DNA of 64,000 bases from a bacterium (GCA_030431975.1 JAUIHP010000005.1:124001-188000), one strand, 5' to 3'. Shown: positions 8,979 to 16,685, numbered from the stretch's first letter. A program made the numbers and translations. Notes: a model not told the origin generated them from the sequence alone.

Positions 8979-9665
8979 GTGTCTTTCAGCTCAGCGGAAA
9001 CCGCGGCCATTCTTCTCAGCCTTCAGGTGGCGTTCGTGGCCACGGCGTGCAGCCTGCCTTTCGGAGTGCTGCTCGCCTGGCTTCTGGCCCGACGGAATTT
9101 TGTCGGCAAGTCGCTCCTGGAAACGTGGATCAACCTTCCCTTGGTGCTCCCTCCCGTCGTTACCGGATACCTGCTACTCGTTGCCTTCGGAAGGAAGGGC
9201 GTCTTCGGCCCGTTCCTCGAGGACACGCTCGGCCTTCGTTTCGTTTTCGATTGGAAAGGAGCGGCGTTGGCCGCTGCGGTGGTGTCCTTTCCTCTCATGG
9301 TTCGGTCGATACGGATCGGCCTGGCAGCCGTCGATCCCCGGCTCGAGCAATCCGCGCGCACCTTGGGCGCGGGTCCCTGGGACACGTTCTTCTCGGTCAC
9401 CTTCCCGCTCGCGCGCCGCGCAGTCATTGCCGGTTCGGTTCTATCCTTTGCCCGAAGTCTCGGAGAGTTCGGCGCAACGATCATGATCGCCGGCAACATC
9501 GCCGGGGAAACGCAAACGATTCCCCTCTTCATTTATGAGCAGTTGGAAACGCCGGGCGGACTGGAACGAGCGACCGGTGTCGTCCTGGTCTCCGTTGGAT
9601 TGGCTGCGGCCGCGCTTATGATCGGAGAGTGGTTGGAGCGTCGTGGACGAGAGGCCATGCTCTGA
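8979..9665 (+). CDS. modB: Molybdate ABC transporter permease ModB
   Basis: This 228-residue inner-membrane permease has about five transmembrane segments. It contains the ModB family motifs LPLVLPPVVTGYLLL and the EAA loop region LEQSARTLGAGPWDTF followed by ITFP-like VTFPLARRAVIAGSVLSFARSLGEFGAT (split across residues about 135-165). The start is GTG at 8979, five bases after the modA stop. It pairs with the ATPase encoded downstream. Length and motifs match ModB and CysT-type permeases; the adjacent ModA supports ModB. Confidence 0.92.
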   Translation: MSFSSAETAAILLSLQVAFVATACSLPFGVLLAWLLARRNFVGKSLLETWINLPLVLPPVVTGYLLLVAFGRKGVFGPFLEDTLGLRFVFDWKGAALAAAVVSFPLMVRSIRIGLAAVDPRLEQSARTLGAGPWDTFFSVTFPLARRAVIAGSVLSFARSLGEFGATIMIAGNIAGETQTIPLFIYEQLETPGGLERATGVVLVSVGLAAAALMIGEWLERRGREAML

Positions 9666-9675
9666 GGCATTCCCT

Positions 9676-10308
9676 ATGAAACTCGTCGTCGAATGTCGAC
9701 ACCGGTTCGCCGGCGGCTTTCAGATGGACTTCGGTTTCCAATCGGAAGCCTCGATCACTGCGCTCGTTGGACCGTCAGGTAGCGGAAAGACAACTCTGCT
9801 CCAGGTCATCGCGGGACTTCTACGCCCCGAACATGGCAAGGTTCAGCTCGGTGGCGAGACCGTCCTCGACACCACGCGAGGCGTCTTCATTCCGCCGGAG
9901 CACCGTCGCACGGGATTTCTCTTTCAGGACCTCTGCCTCTTTCCCCACCTCTCCGTGCGCGAAAACATCGAGTTCGGTGCGCGTCGTCGAAACAACGGCG
10001 ATTCCGGGGTCACGTTCCCGAAGGTCGCAGAGACGCTCGAGTTGGGCGGGTTGCTGGACCGCTCCCCCGGCACCCTAAGCGGTGGAGAACAGGAGCGCGT
10101 CGCTTTGGCTCGCGCCATCCTCTCCGGCGCCCGCATCCTGCTGCTGGATGAACCTTTGACCTCTCTCGACCCACCCCTGCGCGCCCGCGTTGCCGAGTTC
10201 ATCGAGATCGTGGCCCGGGAGTTCCGTCTGCCCGTGCTGATGGTGAGTCATGATCGCGCCCTCGTGGAGCGACTCGCGGACCAGATCATCGATCTGGAGG
10301 CCAACTAG
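9676..10308 (+). CDS. modC: Short molybdate ABC transporter ATPase ModC
   Basis: This 210-residue nucleotide-binding subunit has Walker A GPSGSGKTT, Q-loop FLFQDLCLFPHL, signature LSGGEQERVALARA and Walker B ILLLDEPLTSLD, then the switch histidine in MVSHDRA. A GTG at 9643 is possible. ATG 9676 has GAGG ahead of it and begins at the family's MKL-type N-terminus, so it is preferred. Canonical ModC is about 350 residues and ends in a molybdate-binding MOP/TOBE domain. Here the protein stops right after the ATPase core. Feedback by molybdate through ModC is therefore unlikely, and sensing may rest with the XRE-PBP regulator. Confidence 0.88.
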   Translation: MKLVVECRHRFAGGFQMDFGFQSEASITALVGPSGSGKTTLLQVIAGLLRPEHGKVQLGGETVLDTTRGVFIPPEHRRTGFLFQDLCLFPHLSVRENIEFGARRRNNGDSGVTFPKVAETLELGGLLDRSPGTLSGGEQERVALARAILSGARILLLDEPLTSLDPPLRARVAEFIEIVAREFRLPVLMVSHDRALVERLADQIIDLEAN

Positions 10309-10324
10309 CCCCGGACCCGACAAC

Positions 10325-10353
10325 TGGAGAAACCGGGCACGATCTCGCATAAT
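10325..10353 (+). promoter_or_regulatory. Possible sigma-70 promoter for the GYF/CD225 gene
   Basis: TGGAGA (10325-10330) and CATAAT (10348-10353) are separated by 17 bases. They match the -35 and -10 consensus at 4/6 and 5/6 positions. They lie between the modC stop and the next gene, whose ATG at 10423 follows the ribosome-binding site AAGGGAG. Confidence 0.4.
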
Positions 10354-10422
10354 CCCGCAACGAAGCCATTGTCCTTTGCGTAGTCACAGGCAGAAGCTTC
10401 CATCGACACCCACAAGGGAGAG

Positions 10423-11133
10423 ATGCACGTGTCGGAAACGGTCTGGTACTACAGTTCCCATGGCAAGCCCGAAGGCCCTGTCTCTGAGGCCGACTTGCGG
10501 GCGCAACTACGGTCGGGAATTCTCGAACCGGATACCCTGGTTTGGTGCGAGGGGATGCCGGATTGGGCTCCGGCGACGACGATTACCACCTGGAAAGAGG
10601 TGCCCCTACCTCCTCCAGCCGGCAGCGCTCCGGGATCCGGGACCGGCATCCCGTCCAGACCCCCCGCCCCGACCGCCGATGAGATGGCCTCTCGTCTGGA
10701 ATCCTACTCGGACGAGACGCACCCAACCGGTCCCACTGCTTCGGGAACTCAAGGGTCGGCATCCGCGTCCGGGCCGGCTCCGGGCCAGTCCCAGTCGAAC
10801 GTCGGAGCAGGAACCAGCGGCATGGGCGGCATGGCTGGCGCCGGCCACGCCTCTCGAACCGGCTTCGGTCAGCCGGCGCCTCGAATCAATACCCACCTGG
10901 TCAAAGCCATTCTCGCAACGCTGTTCTGCTGCATGCCGCTCGGGATCGTCGCCATTGTCAAGGCTGCGCAGGCAAACAGCCTCATCGACTCCGGCAATTA
11001 CGAAAAGGCGCACAAGTCGGCGAAGGGCGCGAATGCCTGGGCTAACTGGAGCATCGGCCTCGGCATCATCGGGTACGCATTCTCAATCATTGTCGGAGCT
11101 TTGGGGGCCCTGTCCGAATGGACCGGAATGTAA
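10423..11133 (+). CDS. GYF_2 domain and CD225/dispanin-like membrane protein
   Basis: This 236-residue protein has an N-terminal GYF_2 domain (VWYYSSHGKPEGPVSEADLR, then LVWCEGMPDWAPA; residues about 6-50). A Pro/Ser/Gly/Thr-rich linker (about 60-150) follows. The C-terminus is a two-helix CD225-like membrane domain with ILATLFCCMPLGIVAIVKAA and ANWSIGLGIIGYAFSIIVGA. Such proteins often sit beside DUF2752 proteins, as here; the downstream DUF2752 gene starts 16 bases before this stop. The GYF domain probably binds proline-rich peptides on the cytoplasmic side. The role is unknown. ATG 10423 is supported by AAGGGAG seven bases upstream. Confidence 0.82.
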   Translation: MHVSETVWYYSSHGKPEGPVSEADLRAQLRSGILEPDTLVWCEGMPDWAPATTITTWKEVPLPPPAGSAPGSGTGIPSRPPAPTADEMASRLESYSDETHPTGPTASGTQGSASASGPAPGQSQSNVGAGTSGMGGMAGAGHASRTGFGQPAPRINTHLVKAILATLFCCMPLGIVAIVKAAQANSLIDSGNYEKAHKSAKGANAWANWSIGLGIIGYAFSIIVGALGALSEWTGM

Positions 11134-11486
11134 GCCGCGCACTCATCGGACTCGGCGTCATTTGGGCCGTGGCCTTGGCCTTCGACGCGGCCGGAAACGG
11201 TTTGTCACGGTGGCTTCCCCACTGCGCCTTCCACTCCCTGACCGGTTTGGAGTGCTTCGGTTGTGGAGGCCAGGCCGCGGTCGCATCACTTCTCTCCGGC
11301 GACATCGCGTCCGCGTTTCGCGCCAACCCCATCGTCCTTCTTGCGCTCCCCGCCATCACCTATTCCCTTCTGCGCACAGCAGAGATCCCCGGACTGAAGC
11401 TCCCGGCATTGCCTCCCCCACGACGGCTTCTGTGGGCCTTCGTTTTCGCCACGCTGCTTTTCGGAATCGGGCGCAACGTTCTATGA
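11118..11486 (+). CDS. DUF2752 membrane protein
   Basis: This 122-residue integral membrane protein has the DUF2752 signature HCAFHSLTGLECFGCGGQAA (about residues 35-54), followed by the usual SGDIASAFRANPIVLLAL. Three hydrophobic segments are visible. DUF2752 proteins have no established activity; their conserved cysteines suggest metal binding or a structural role. It overlaps the upstream CD225-like gene by 16 bases. Its stop overlaps the next start (ATGA), so the three genes are likely one operon. Confidence 0.85.
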   Translation: MDRNVSRALIGLGVIWAVALAFDAAGNGLSRWLPHCAFHSLTGLECFGCGGQAAVASLLSGDIASAFRANPIVLLALPAITYSLLRTAEIPGLKLPALPPPRRLLWAFVFATLLFGIGRNVL

Positions 11487-12487
11487 CTTCGCCACACCCC
11501 GTTTTCGGTACGCGCATCCTTGGACAGGCCTACCAGCCGCGTCCCGGGTCGTACGTCATTCTTGAAGACGAAGCGGGACGCATCGCACTGGTCTCGACTC
11601 CCCTCGGTGTTTTCCTTCCCGGTGGCGGGCAGGATCCCGGTGAAACCCACGAGGAGACCATTCGGCGGGAAGTCATCGAAGAGTGCGGCCGCGTCGTCGA
11701 AGTCACGTCACCACTCGGTCGCGCCGACCACTACCTTTGGTCTCCGAAGGAGGGCACGTTCTATTGCAAGGAGTGCTCGTTCTTCGCCGGTCGTATCGTC
11801 GGAGAGGCGGAGCCCGTCGAGCTCGATCACGAATTGATCTGGAGAGAACCCCAGGAAACCTGGACCCTGCTGCCGGCAAGCCAGCGGTGGGCCGTGCAAA
11901 GATACGTCCAGACGCGCCGGTCGCAGACGTACCGGCCGTCAAACCTGGAATCGAACTCCAAGGCGGTCGCGGAAACGAATGCCGAATCAGGCGCGAAGAC
12001 CGTCACCGTGCGCATGGCGGGCCCCGCCGACGCCGGCCGCCTGACTCGGGTCCATCCCGACGTGTTCGATCACGAACTTCACAACCATTGGACGCTTGAG
12101 TTCCTGCAGGACGAACGACACCACCTCGCCCTCGCCATCGCGGACGAGGCTCCAGGCGGACTGACCCTGGGCGGTGCTGACGCCATGCTTTCCAGGGACA
12201 GTCACCGCGCCCTCGACCAGATCGTCGGAATGGCCTCCGCAGTCCACTACGTCCATCCCGACAAACCACCCGAGCTATGGATCAACGAAGTCGGCGTCGC
12301 CACTCCGTACCGCGGTCAGCACATCGGCCGCCGACTCATCGAAGCTCTATTGAGCCACGCCCGAGACCTCGGCATCCAAACCGCCTGGGTCCTGACCGAC
12401 CCCGAGAACTCCGCAGCCCAAAACCTCTACGAGTCCACCGGCGCCCAACAAACCCCCACCCTGATGTACACCTACCAACTCCGCTAA
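11483..12487 (+). CDS. Nudix hydrolase-GNAT acetyltransferase fusion
   Basis: This 334-residue two-domain protein has an N-terminal Nudix fold with the box GGGQDPGETHEETIRREVIEE (about residues 45-65, slightly different from the GX5EX7REUXEEXGU consensus only in spacing of the first glycines). It would hydrolyse a nucleoside-diphosphate-linked substrate. After a polar linker (about 145-170), residues about 170-334 form a GNAT domain. The acetyl-CoA loop is VATPYRGQHIGRRLIEALL and the C-terminal strand is NSAAQNLYESTGA. A much longer open frame runs upstream to 10250 but lacks coding character. ATG 11483 overlaps the DUF2752 stop. Substrates are unknown. Confidence 0.82.
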   Translation: MTSPHPVFGTRILGQAYQPRPGSYVILEDEAGRIALVSTPLGVFLPGGGQDPGETHEETIRREVIEECGRVVEVTSPLGRADHYLWSPKEGTFYCKECSFFAGRIVGEAEPVELDHELIWREPQETWTLLPASQRWAVQRYVQTRRSQTYRPSNLESNSKAVAETNAESGAKTVTVRMAGPADAGRLTRVHPDVFDHELHNHWTLEFLQDERHHLALAIADEAPGGLTLGGADAMLSRDSHRALDQIVGMASAVHYVHPDKPPELWINEVGVATPYRGQHIGRRLIEALLSHARDLGIQTAWVLTDPENSAAQNLYESTGAQQTPTLMYTYQLR

Positions 12488-12540
12488 ACCACCCTTCCCC
12501 CACCCCCCAATCTCGGCAACAATCCAAAACAAGACACGCG

Positions 12541-12747
12541 CCCGAGGCGAGTCCGCGAACGCGGCGAGCCGCAACAAGGCAAAACACCGTCCTCGGCACC
12601 GTGCGGCCCGAACGGGCCGCCTCCGGAGGCGAGGCCGCGAAAGCGGCGAGCCGCAACAAGGCAAAACACGAGTCCTCGGCACCGTGCGGCCCAAAGGGCC
12701 GCCTCCGAAGGCGAGGCCGCGAATGCGGCGAGCCGCATCAAAATAGG
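12541..12747 (+). repeat. Structured repeat array, locus A (three copies)
   Basis: There are three copies of a 25-nt hairpin at 12546-12570, 12628-12652 and 12710-12734. Each has outer arms GGC/GCC, inner stem CCGC/GCGG and a GAAC, GAAA or GAAT loop. Copies 2 and 3 are each preceded by a second hairpin with arms GCGGCCC/GGGCCGC (12603-12620 and 12686-12702). Linkers share AACAAGGCAAAACA and CCTCGGCACC. The array ends in ATCAAAATAGGAG, which is the ribosome-binding site of the gene at 12756. Confidence 0.85.
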
Positions 12748-12755
12748 AGCAAGAC

Positions 12756-13073
12756 ATGGGATTTGACCAAACTACCGACCGCCTGCGCCGCGGCCACCTC
12801 GGCGCAGACTTCTTTTCACTGGAAGACCGCATCGCCGGTCTCGAGGCCGAAAACCGCGACCTGCGGGAGCGGCTCGAACGGCTCGAACGGAGCCTCGAAG
12901 GTCTCGGCGACGTTCTCAACGTCCGCCCCGGCGGCCGGCTGGAGATCAACGCCACCAGCATCGAAGCCAACTGTGCGATGAGTAACTTCACGGGCGTCGT
13001 TCGTTGCCACAGCATCGTCGCCACCACGGTGGTCGGTTCTTCCTACACTCCCGGCGCCGGAAACATCTGGTAG
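12756..13073 (+). CDS. Small coiled-coil protein with a spike-tip-like C-terminus
   Basis: This 105-residue protein has two parts. Residues about 18-52 are a strongly heptad-patterned coiled coil (LEDRIAGLEAENRDLRERLE and on). Residues 55-105 are a beta-rich tail with PGGRLEINATSIEAN and the ending ASYTPGAGNVW-like (here VVGSSYTPGAGNIW). I recall a closely similar ending at the C-terminus of VgrG/gp5-type baseplate spike proteins, where it follows a beta-helix; this was not checked against a database. No other phage or injection-system gene is nearby. AGGAG lies eight bases before the ATG and belongs to the end of repeat array A. The stop overlaps the GTG of the DinB-like gene (TAGTG), so they are coupled. 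Function is unknown. Confidence 0.7.
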   Translation: MGFDQTTDRLRRGHLGADFFSLEDRIAGLEAENRDLRERLERLERSLEGLGDVLNVRPGGRLEINATSIEANCAMSNFTGVVRCHSIVATTVVGSSYTPGAGNIW

Positions 13074-13639
13074 TGGCGGGAACCGAGTCGCACCGAGTCG
13101 CCTGGCAAGTGGGTCCCGCCGGACTGTCGGCAGACCTACGCTCGCTCGCAGCGCAGTGGGAAGAAGTCGCCGACATCCTCGAGGATCCCGAGGTCCGCTC
13201 CCTTCGTCGCGAAAACGTTTCCGCGTGGAGCTGTGGGGATCAGGCCCATCATCTCCTCCTGACCGGAGGCTGGATCGCCCGCCAACTCATCGAACGAACG
13301 GCGACGCAAAAGCCAGACGACGGGAGCTCTGAAGGCAGCACGTCTCCGGCAGCCCTCCACCTACTGGAAAGTGGAGTCATCCCCCGTGGGGCCGCCCAGT
13401 CACCGGCGCCGATGGTTCCGGAGGCCAAGGATCCCGAGTTCTGGACCGGCTTGCTTCAGCGAGTCCGTCAGGATTGGCAATCGATCCAAGAGAAGGCACT
13501 CGATCTGGAGACGAACTCAGTTCGGTTTCCACATCCCGCTCTCGGGTCTCTCAACGCGACAGAGTGGGTCCGTTTCTGCGCGGTTCACGGTGCGCATCAC
13601 CTGTCCATCGTCGAAGACATTCGAAAACCACACCCCTGA
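13073..13639 (+). CDS. DinB-like four-helix protein
   Basis: This 188-residue protein resembles the DinB/YfiT-like superfamily. It is a four-helix fold that often places three histidines around a metal. Visible family-like parts are WSCGDQAHHLLLTGGWIARQ (first histidines, about residues 56-75) and the C-terminal FPHPALGSLNATEWVRFCAVHGAHHLSIVEDI region (split; HGAHH near residue 174). Start at GTG 13073 overlaps the upstream stop and sits at the natural N-terminus; an upstream ATG at 13004 would run through the preceding gene. Enzymatic activity is not predictable. Confidence 0.72.
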   Translation: MAGTESHRVAWQVGPAGLSADLRSLAAQWEEVADILEDPEVRSLRRENVSAWSCGDQAHHLLLTGGWIARQLIERTATQKPDDGSSEGSTSPAALHLLESGVIPRGAAQSPAPMVPEAKDPEFWTGLLQRVRQDWQSIQEKALDLETNSVRFPHPALGSLNATEWVRFCAVHGAHHLSIVEDIRKPHP

Positions 13640-13684
13640 GTTGGCGGAACGACAGTCGGAACCGTATCTCGACGAGGCCGCGAA

Positions 13685-14293
13685 TCACGACGGCCGCGGA
13701 TCATCGTCAACAAACCGAGAGACGATGGGATGCCGCAGTAGGCTCATTCCCAGAAGCACGGGCAGAGACTGAAGGAGGACTTGCACCCAAACCGTCGCGC
13801 GCATCGCAGCCTCGACGTCGGCGGGCACCTCGAAGTCCTGCGCGGGCAGAAACGCAATCTCACGCATCTGCAGCGCAAAAACGACGGACAGCGTGATCGC
13901 CGCAAGTCCAGCCAAGACCAGCATCAGGCGAGACCAGGTCTCCCGTCTGAGCAGACGAACCCCACCATAGGCCGCAAGCAGCGCGGTCAGGATCCAGGGC
14001 CATCCAAACTTTCGGGCCAGGGAGCGTTTCGCGTCTTCCATCGCGATCTGCTCCACGACGGCGTCGGGAACGAACTCCGAATCCACTCCGGCCCATTGGG
14101 CCTCCAGGTTCGAGGATCCGACTTCGACCCTATCGATGACGCCGGCAAGCAGGATCAGGGCGTTGATGAAGCCGAAGAACCCCATAAGGGTCCACCCTCC
14201 TCCGAGGAGGCTCACCAGCAGCGGGCGGGCATCCGGTTTCGCCCATCCCGAGTCCTGGCTCGTCGAGTGTCTTCGTTTTCGAACGGCAACCAT
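13685..14293 (-). CDS. Multi-pass membrane protein of unknown family
   Basis: This 202-residue protein has four hydrophobic stretches: GGGWTLMGFFGFINALILLA (about residues 31-50), WPWILTALLAAYGGVRLL (about 98-115), LMLVLAGLAAITLSVVFAL (about 123-141) and VWVQVLLQSLPVLLGMSLL (about 168-186). A soluble loop of about 45 residues lies between the first and second. It faces the DinB-like gene convergently (45-bp gap). I recognise no motif or domain. It appears to be a monocistronic minus-strand gene separated from the UXS gene by about 190 bases. Confidence 0.65.
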   Translation of the reverse strand: MVAVRKRRHSTSQDSGWAKPDARPLLVSLLGGGWTLMGFFGFINALILLAGVIDRVEVGSSNLEAQWAGVDSEFVPDAVVEQIAMEDAKRSLARKFGWPWILTALLAAYGGVRLLRRETWSRLMLVLAGLAAITLSVVFALQMREIAFLPAQDFEVPADVEAAMRATVWVQVLLQSLPVLLGMSLLRHPIVSRFVDDDPRPS

Positions 14294-14399
14294 GCTGCCG
14301 GCCCCTGTCCATCCTGCGATGGTTTCTGCTCATTCCAGTTCGACGTCTTTCACCCAAGATCGGACGACGACGCCCCGGAATCGAGCACGGACTGCCGGA

Positions 14400-14473
14400 C
14401 CAATGCTTTCGCCAGGCAAAATGCCGCCCGCAGGAAGCGCAGAGTTTGTCCGATGGAGGCGCGCTCAGATAGA
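14400..14473 (-). pseudogene. Possible remnant of a DUF2256-type zinc-ribbon gene
   Basis: In one minus-strand frame the gap between two genes encodes DKLCASCGRHFAWRKHW. This matches the first half of DUF2256 proteins (CxxCGRxFxWRKKW). The expected second cysteine pair (VKYCSxxC) is missing, with only SPCSIPGRRR following. No start codon or ribosome-binding site precedes it. It may be a decayed gene or chance similarity. Confidence 0.25.
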
Positions 14474-14487
14474 GGACCCGTGAAGAG

Positions 14488-15417
14488 TCAGGAAGCGCTG
14501 ACTCGGAACCACTCCACCGTTTTGCGGAGAGCTTCCCGAACATCAACCTCGGGCTCCCAACCGAGAACTCGCTTGGCCTTGGTAATGTCGGGCTGACGGA
14601 CTTTCGGGTCATCCTCGGGAAGATCACGGTAAACGACTTCGCTGCGGCTTCCGGTGATCTCGATGATGCTGTCGGCCATCTCCTTGACCGTCATCTCCTG
14701 AGGATTGCCGATGTTGACCGGCTCGTTCTCGTCGGACATGGCGAGAAGAAGAAGTCCGCGCACGAGGTCGGTGATGTATCCGAAGCTTCGAGTCTGCGAA
14801 CCGTCACCGAAGATGGTGATCGGTTCCCCGTGCAGCGCCTGGTTGATGAAAGTCGGAACGGCGCGGCCGTCGTCTTTGCGCATCCGCGGACCGAACGTAT
14901 TGAAGATGCGAACGATCTTCGTGTCGACGCCGTGGTTCCGGTGGTAGGCCATGGTCAGAGCCTCAGCATAGCGTTTGGCTTCGTCATAAACTCCGCGAAG
15001 GCCAATCGGGTTGACGTTGCCCCAGTACGTCTCCGGCTGTGGGTGAATCTGCGGATCCCCATAGACTTCGGACGTCGACGCGAGAAGAAAGCGGGCCCCC
15101 TTGTTCCGGGCCAGGCCCAACGCCTTGTGGGTCCCCATGGCGCCGACCTTCAGAGTCTGAATCGGCCAGCGCAGATAGTCGATGGGCGACGCCGGGCTGG
15201 CGAAGTGAAGGACGAGGTCGACGTTCCCCTCGATGTAAAGGTAGTTCGTGACGTCATAGTCGACAAACGTGAACCGCTTGTCCCGGATGTGCGCGATGTT
15301 GTCGGGAGAACCCGTGAGCAGGTTGTCGATACAAACGACTTCGTGCCCGTTCTCGAGAAGGTAGTCGCAAAGGTTGGATCCAATGAATCCAGCGCCACCC
15401 GTAATGACCGTCCTCAT
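14488..15417 (-). CDS. UDP-glucuronate decarboxylase-type SDR
   Basis: This 309-residue extended short-chain dehydrogenase of the UXS group would convert UDP-glucuronate to UDP-xylose in the cytoplasm. It shows the NAD-binding [10 protein letters not shown] (residues 7-16), the UXS-typical [13 protein letters not shown], catalytic TSEVYGDP and YDEAKR (Tyr and Lys), and [10 protein letters not shown]. Length and motifs fit bacterial UXS proteins. The ATG at 15417 is preceded by AGGAG, which directly follows the tail of repeat array B. A weak hairpin (GAGTCAG/CTGACTC, 14485-14504) spans the stop codon and may end transcription. Confidence 0.9.
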   Translation of the reverse strand: MRTVITGGAGFIGSNLCDYLLENGHEVVCIDNLLTGSPDNIAHIRDKRFTFVDYDVTNYLYIEGNVDLVLHFASPASPIDYLRWPIQTLKVGAMGTHKALGLARNKGARFLLASTSEVYGDPQIHPQPETYWGNVNPIGLRGVYDEAKRYAEALTMAYHRNHGVDTKIVRIFNTFGPRMRKDDGRAVPTFINQALHGEPITIFGDGSQTRSFGYITDLVRGLLLLAMSDENEPVNIGNPQEMTVKEMADSIIEITGSRSEVVYRDLPEDDPKVRQPDITKAKRVLGWEPEVDVREALRKTVEWFRVSAS

Positions 15418-15432
15418 CCTGGTTCTCCTATC

Positions 15433-15610
15433 TTAGTGCGGCTCGCCGACTGTTTTGATGCGGCTTGCCGCTTTCGCGGACTCGCCTTCGGAGGCGGCCC
15501 GTTGGGCCGCACGGTGCGGCTCCGGTTGTTTTGCCTTGATGCGGCTTGCCGCTTTCGCGGACTCGCCTTCGGAGGCGGCCCGTTGGGCCGCACGGTGCCG
15601 TGCCCGGTTC
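15433..15610 (-). repeat. Structured repeat array, locus B (two copies plus a truncated tail)
   Basis: There are two 25-nt hairpins at 15462-15486 and 15543-15567 in minus orientation. They have outer arms GGC/GCC, inner stem CCGC/GCGG and a GAAA loop. Each is preceded by the GCGGCCC/GGGCCGC hairpin (15494-15510 and 15575-15591). A truncated third tail (GGCGAGCCGCA on the minus strand, about 15437-15447) lies next to the ribosome-binding site of the UXS gene. The two copies are nearly identical to each other. Confidence 0.85.
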
Positions 15611-15659
15611 TTGCCTCATTGCGGGCTGCTGTCAAAGTGCACGAAATCAATGTGGTGGC

Positions 15660-16685
15660 CTAGTCTGCGCTGGGTGCGGGCTCGGCGGGGGCTTGTCGCG
15701 TGGCTAACGGGGTCAGGACCTCGGCGGCCTCGCGGGCCAGGACACGGTGCCTTAGTGGGTAGTCCCGAGCCCGGGAGCTCGGGGCGTGAATGAGGGCAGC
15801 CAACAAGCCAATCGATATGAACTGAATCCCCATGATGAGCAGGATCACTCCAAAGACGAGTAGCGGCCGGACTCGGAGCGCGCCGTCCATGACCCAAACC
15901 GCAAACATGTAACCCTCGATCAGGGTTCCCAGAACCAGGCAAAGAGTCCCGATCCCGCCGAAGATATGAAGCGGCGTCCGGCTGCCGCCGGCCAGAAACA
16001 TGACCTCGAGAAGATCGAGGAAGCCGTTGACGAAACGCGCCGCGCCGAACTTCGATTGCCCGTAGCGACGAGCATGGTGTTGCACCTCGCGCTCCCCGAC
16101 ACGAAACCCTTCCCGATGGGCCAGCACGGGAATGTAGCGGTGCATGTCCCCATAGAGATGAACCGCTTTGACCACGTCGTACCGATAGGCTTTGAGCCCG
16201 CAGTTGAAGTCGTGGATGGGAATCCCCGTACTCCACCGCGTCACCGAGTTGTAGAAACGACTCGGCCAAGTCTTGGTGATGGGATCATGCCGCTGCCGCT
16301 TCCAACCGGAAACGAGGTCGAGGCCGCCTTCCAGTTCGGCGATCAGAAACGGAATCTCGCCCGGGTCGTCCTGAAGGTCCGCATCCATGGTGATGACGAA
16401 CTCTCCGCGGACTTCCTCAAAGCCGGTTTTCAGTGCCGCAGACTTTCCGAAATTGCGCCGGAGCGAGAGAAGCCCGATTCGCGGATCCCGCTCGTGCAAC
16501 GAAAGCACGACTTCGGGCGTTTCGTCAGTGGAACCGTCGTCGACGACCCAGATTTCGAAGCTCCGTCCCGTCTCGGAACAGACCTGCACGACTTGCGGTA
16601 GGAGTTCGCGAAGAGACTCAGCCTCGTTGAAAGCCGGAATGACGACACTGAGTCCGAGGCTGGGCGATGTCTCCTCTGTCCGCAA
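15660..16685 (-). CDS. GT2 polyprenyl-phosphate glycosyltransferase with membrane anchor
   Basis: This 341-residue GT2 enzyme is of the DPM1/ArnC/GtrB layout. The catalytic domain has VVIPAFNEAES, VVDDGSTDETPEVV and ITMDADLQDDP with the DXD metal site. Two C-terminal membrane helices follow (HIFGGIGTLCLVLGTLIEGY and LLVFGVILLIMGIQFISIGL). It likely charges polyprenyl phosphate with a sugar for transfer outside the membrane. The start is TTG at 16685 with GGAG six bases upstream; the epimerase gene ends three bases before it. A proline- and alanine-rich tail of about 30 residues ends the protein. Confidence 0.88.
   Translation of the reverse strand: MRTEETSPSLGLSVVIPAFNEAESLRELLPQVVQVCSETGRSFEIWVVDDGSTDETPEVVLSLHERDPRIGLLSLRRNFGKSAALKTGFEEVRGEFVITMDADLQDDPGEIPFLIAELEGGLDLVSGWKRQRHDPITKTWPSRFYNSVTRWSTGIPIHDFNCGLKAYRYDVVKAVHLYGDMHRYIPVLAHREGFRVGEREVQHHARRYGQSKFGAARFVNGFLDLLEVMFLAGGSRTPLHIFGGIGTLCLVLGTLIEGYMFAVWVMDGALRVRPLLVFGVILLIMGIQFISIGLLAALIHAPSSRARDYPLRHRVLAREAAEVLTPLATRQAPAEPAPSAD

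Noticed and set aside
10250-11482. Upstream extension of the Nudix-GNAT frame to 10250
   Set aside because: The extra 411 codons overlap modC, the GYF/CD225 gene and the DUF2752 gene. The ATG at 11483 is coupled to the previous stop and starts at the Nudix domain.
12277-13027. Open frames reading through repeat array A (and similar frames over arrays B, C and D)
   Set aside because: Their peptides are translations of the tandem hairpins and have no independent homology; the arrays are noncoding.
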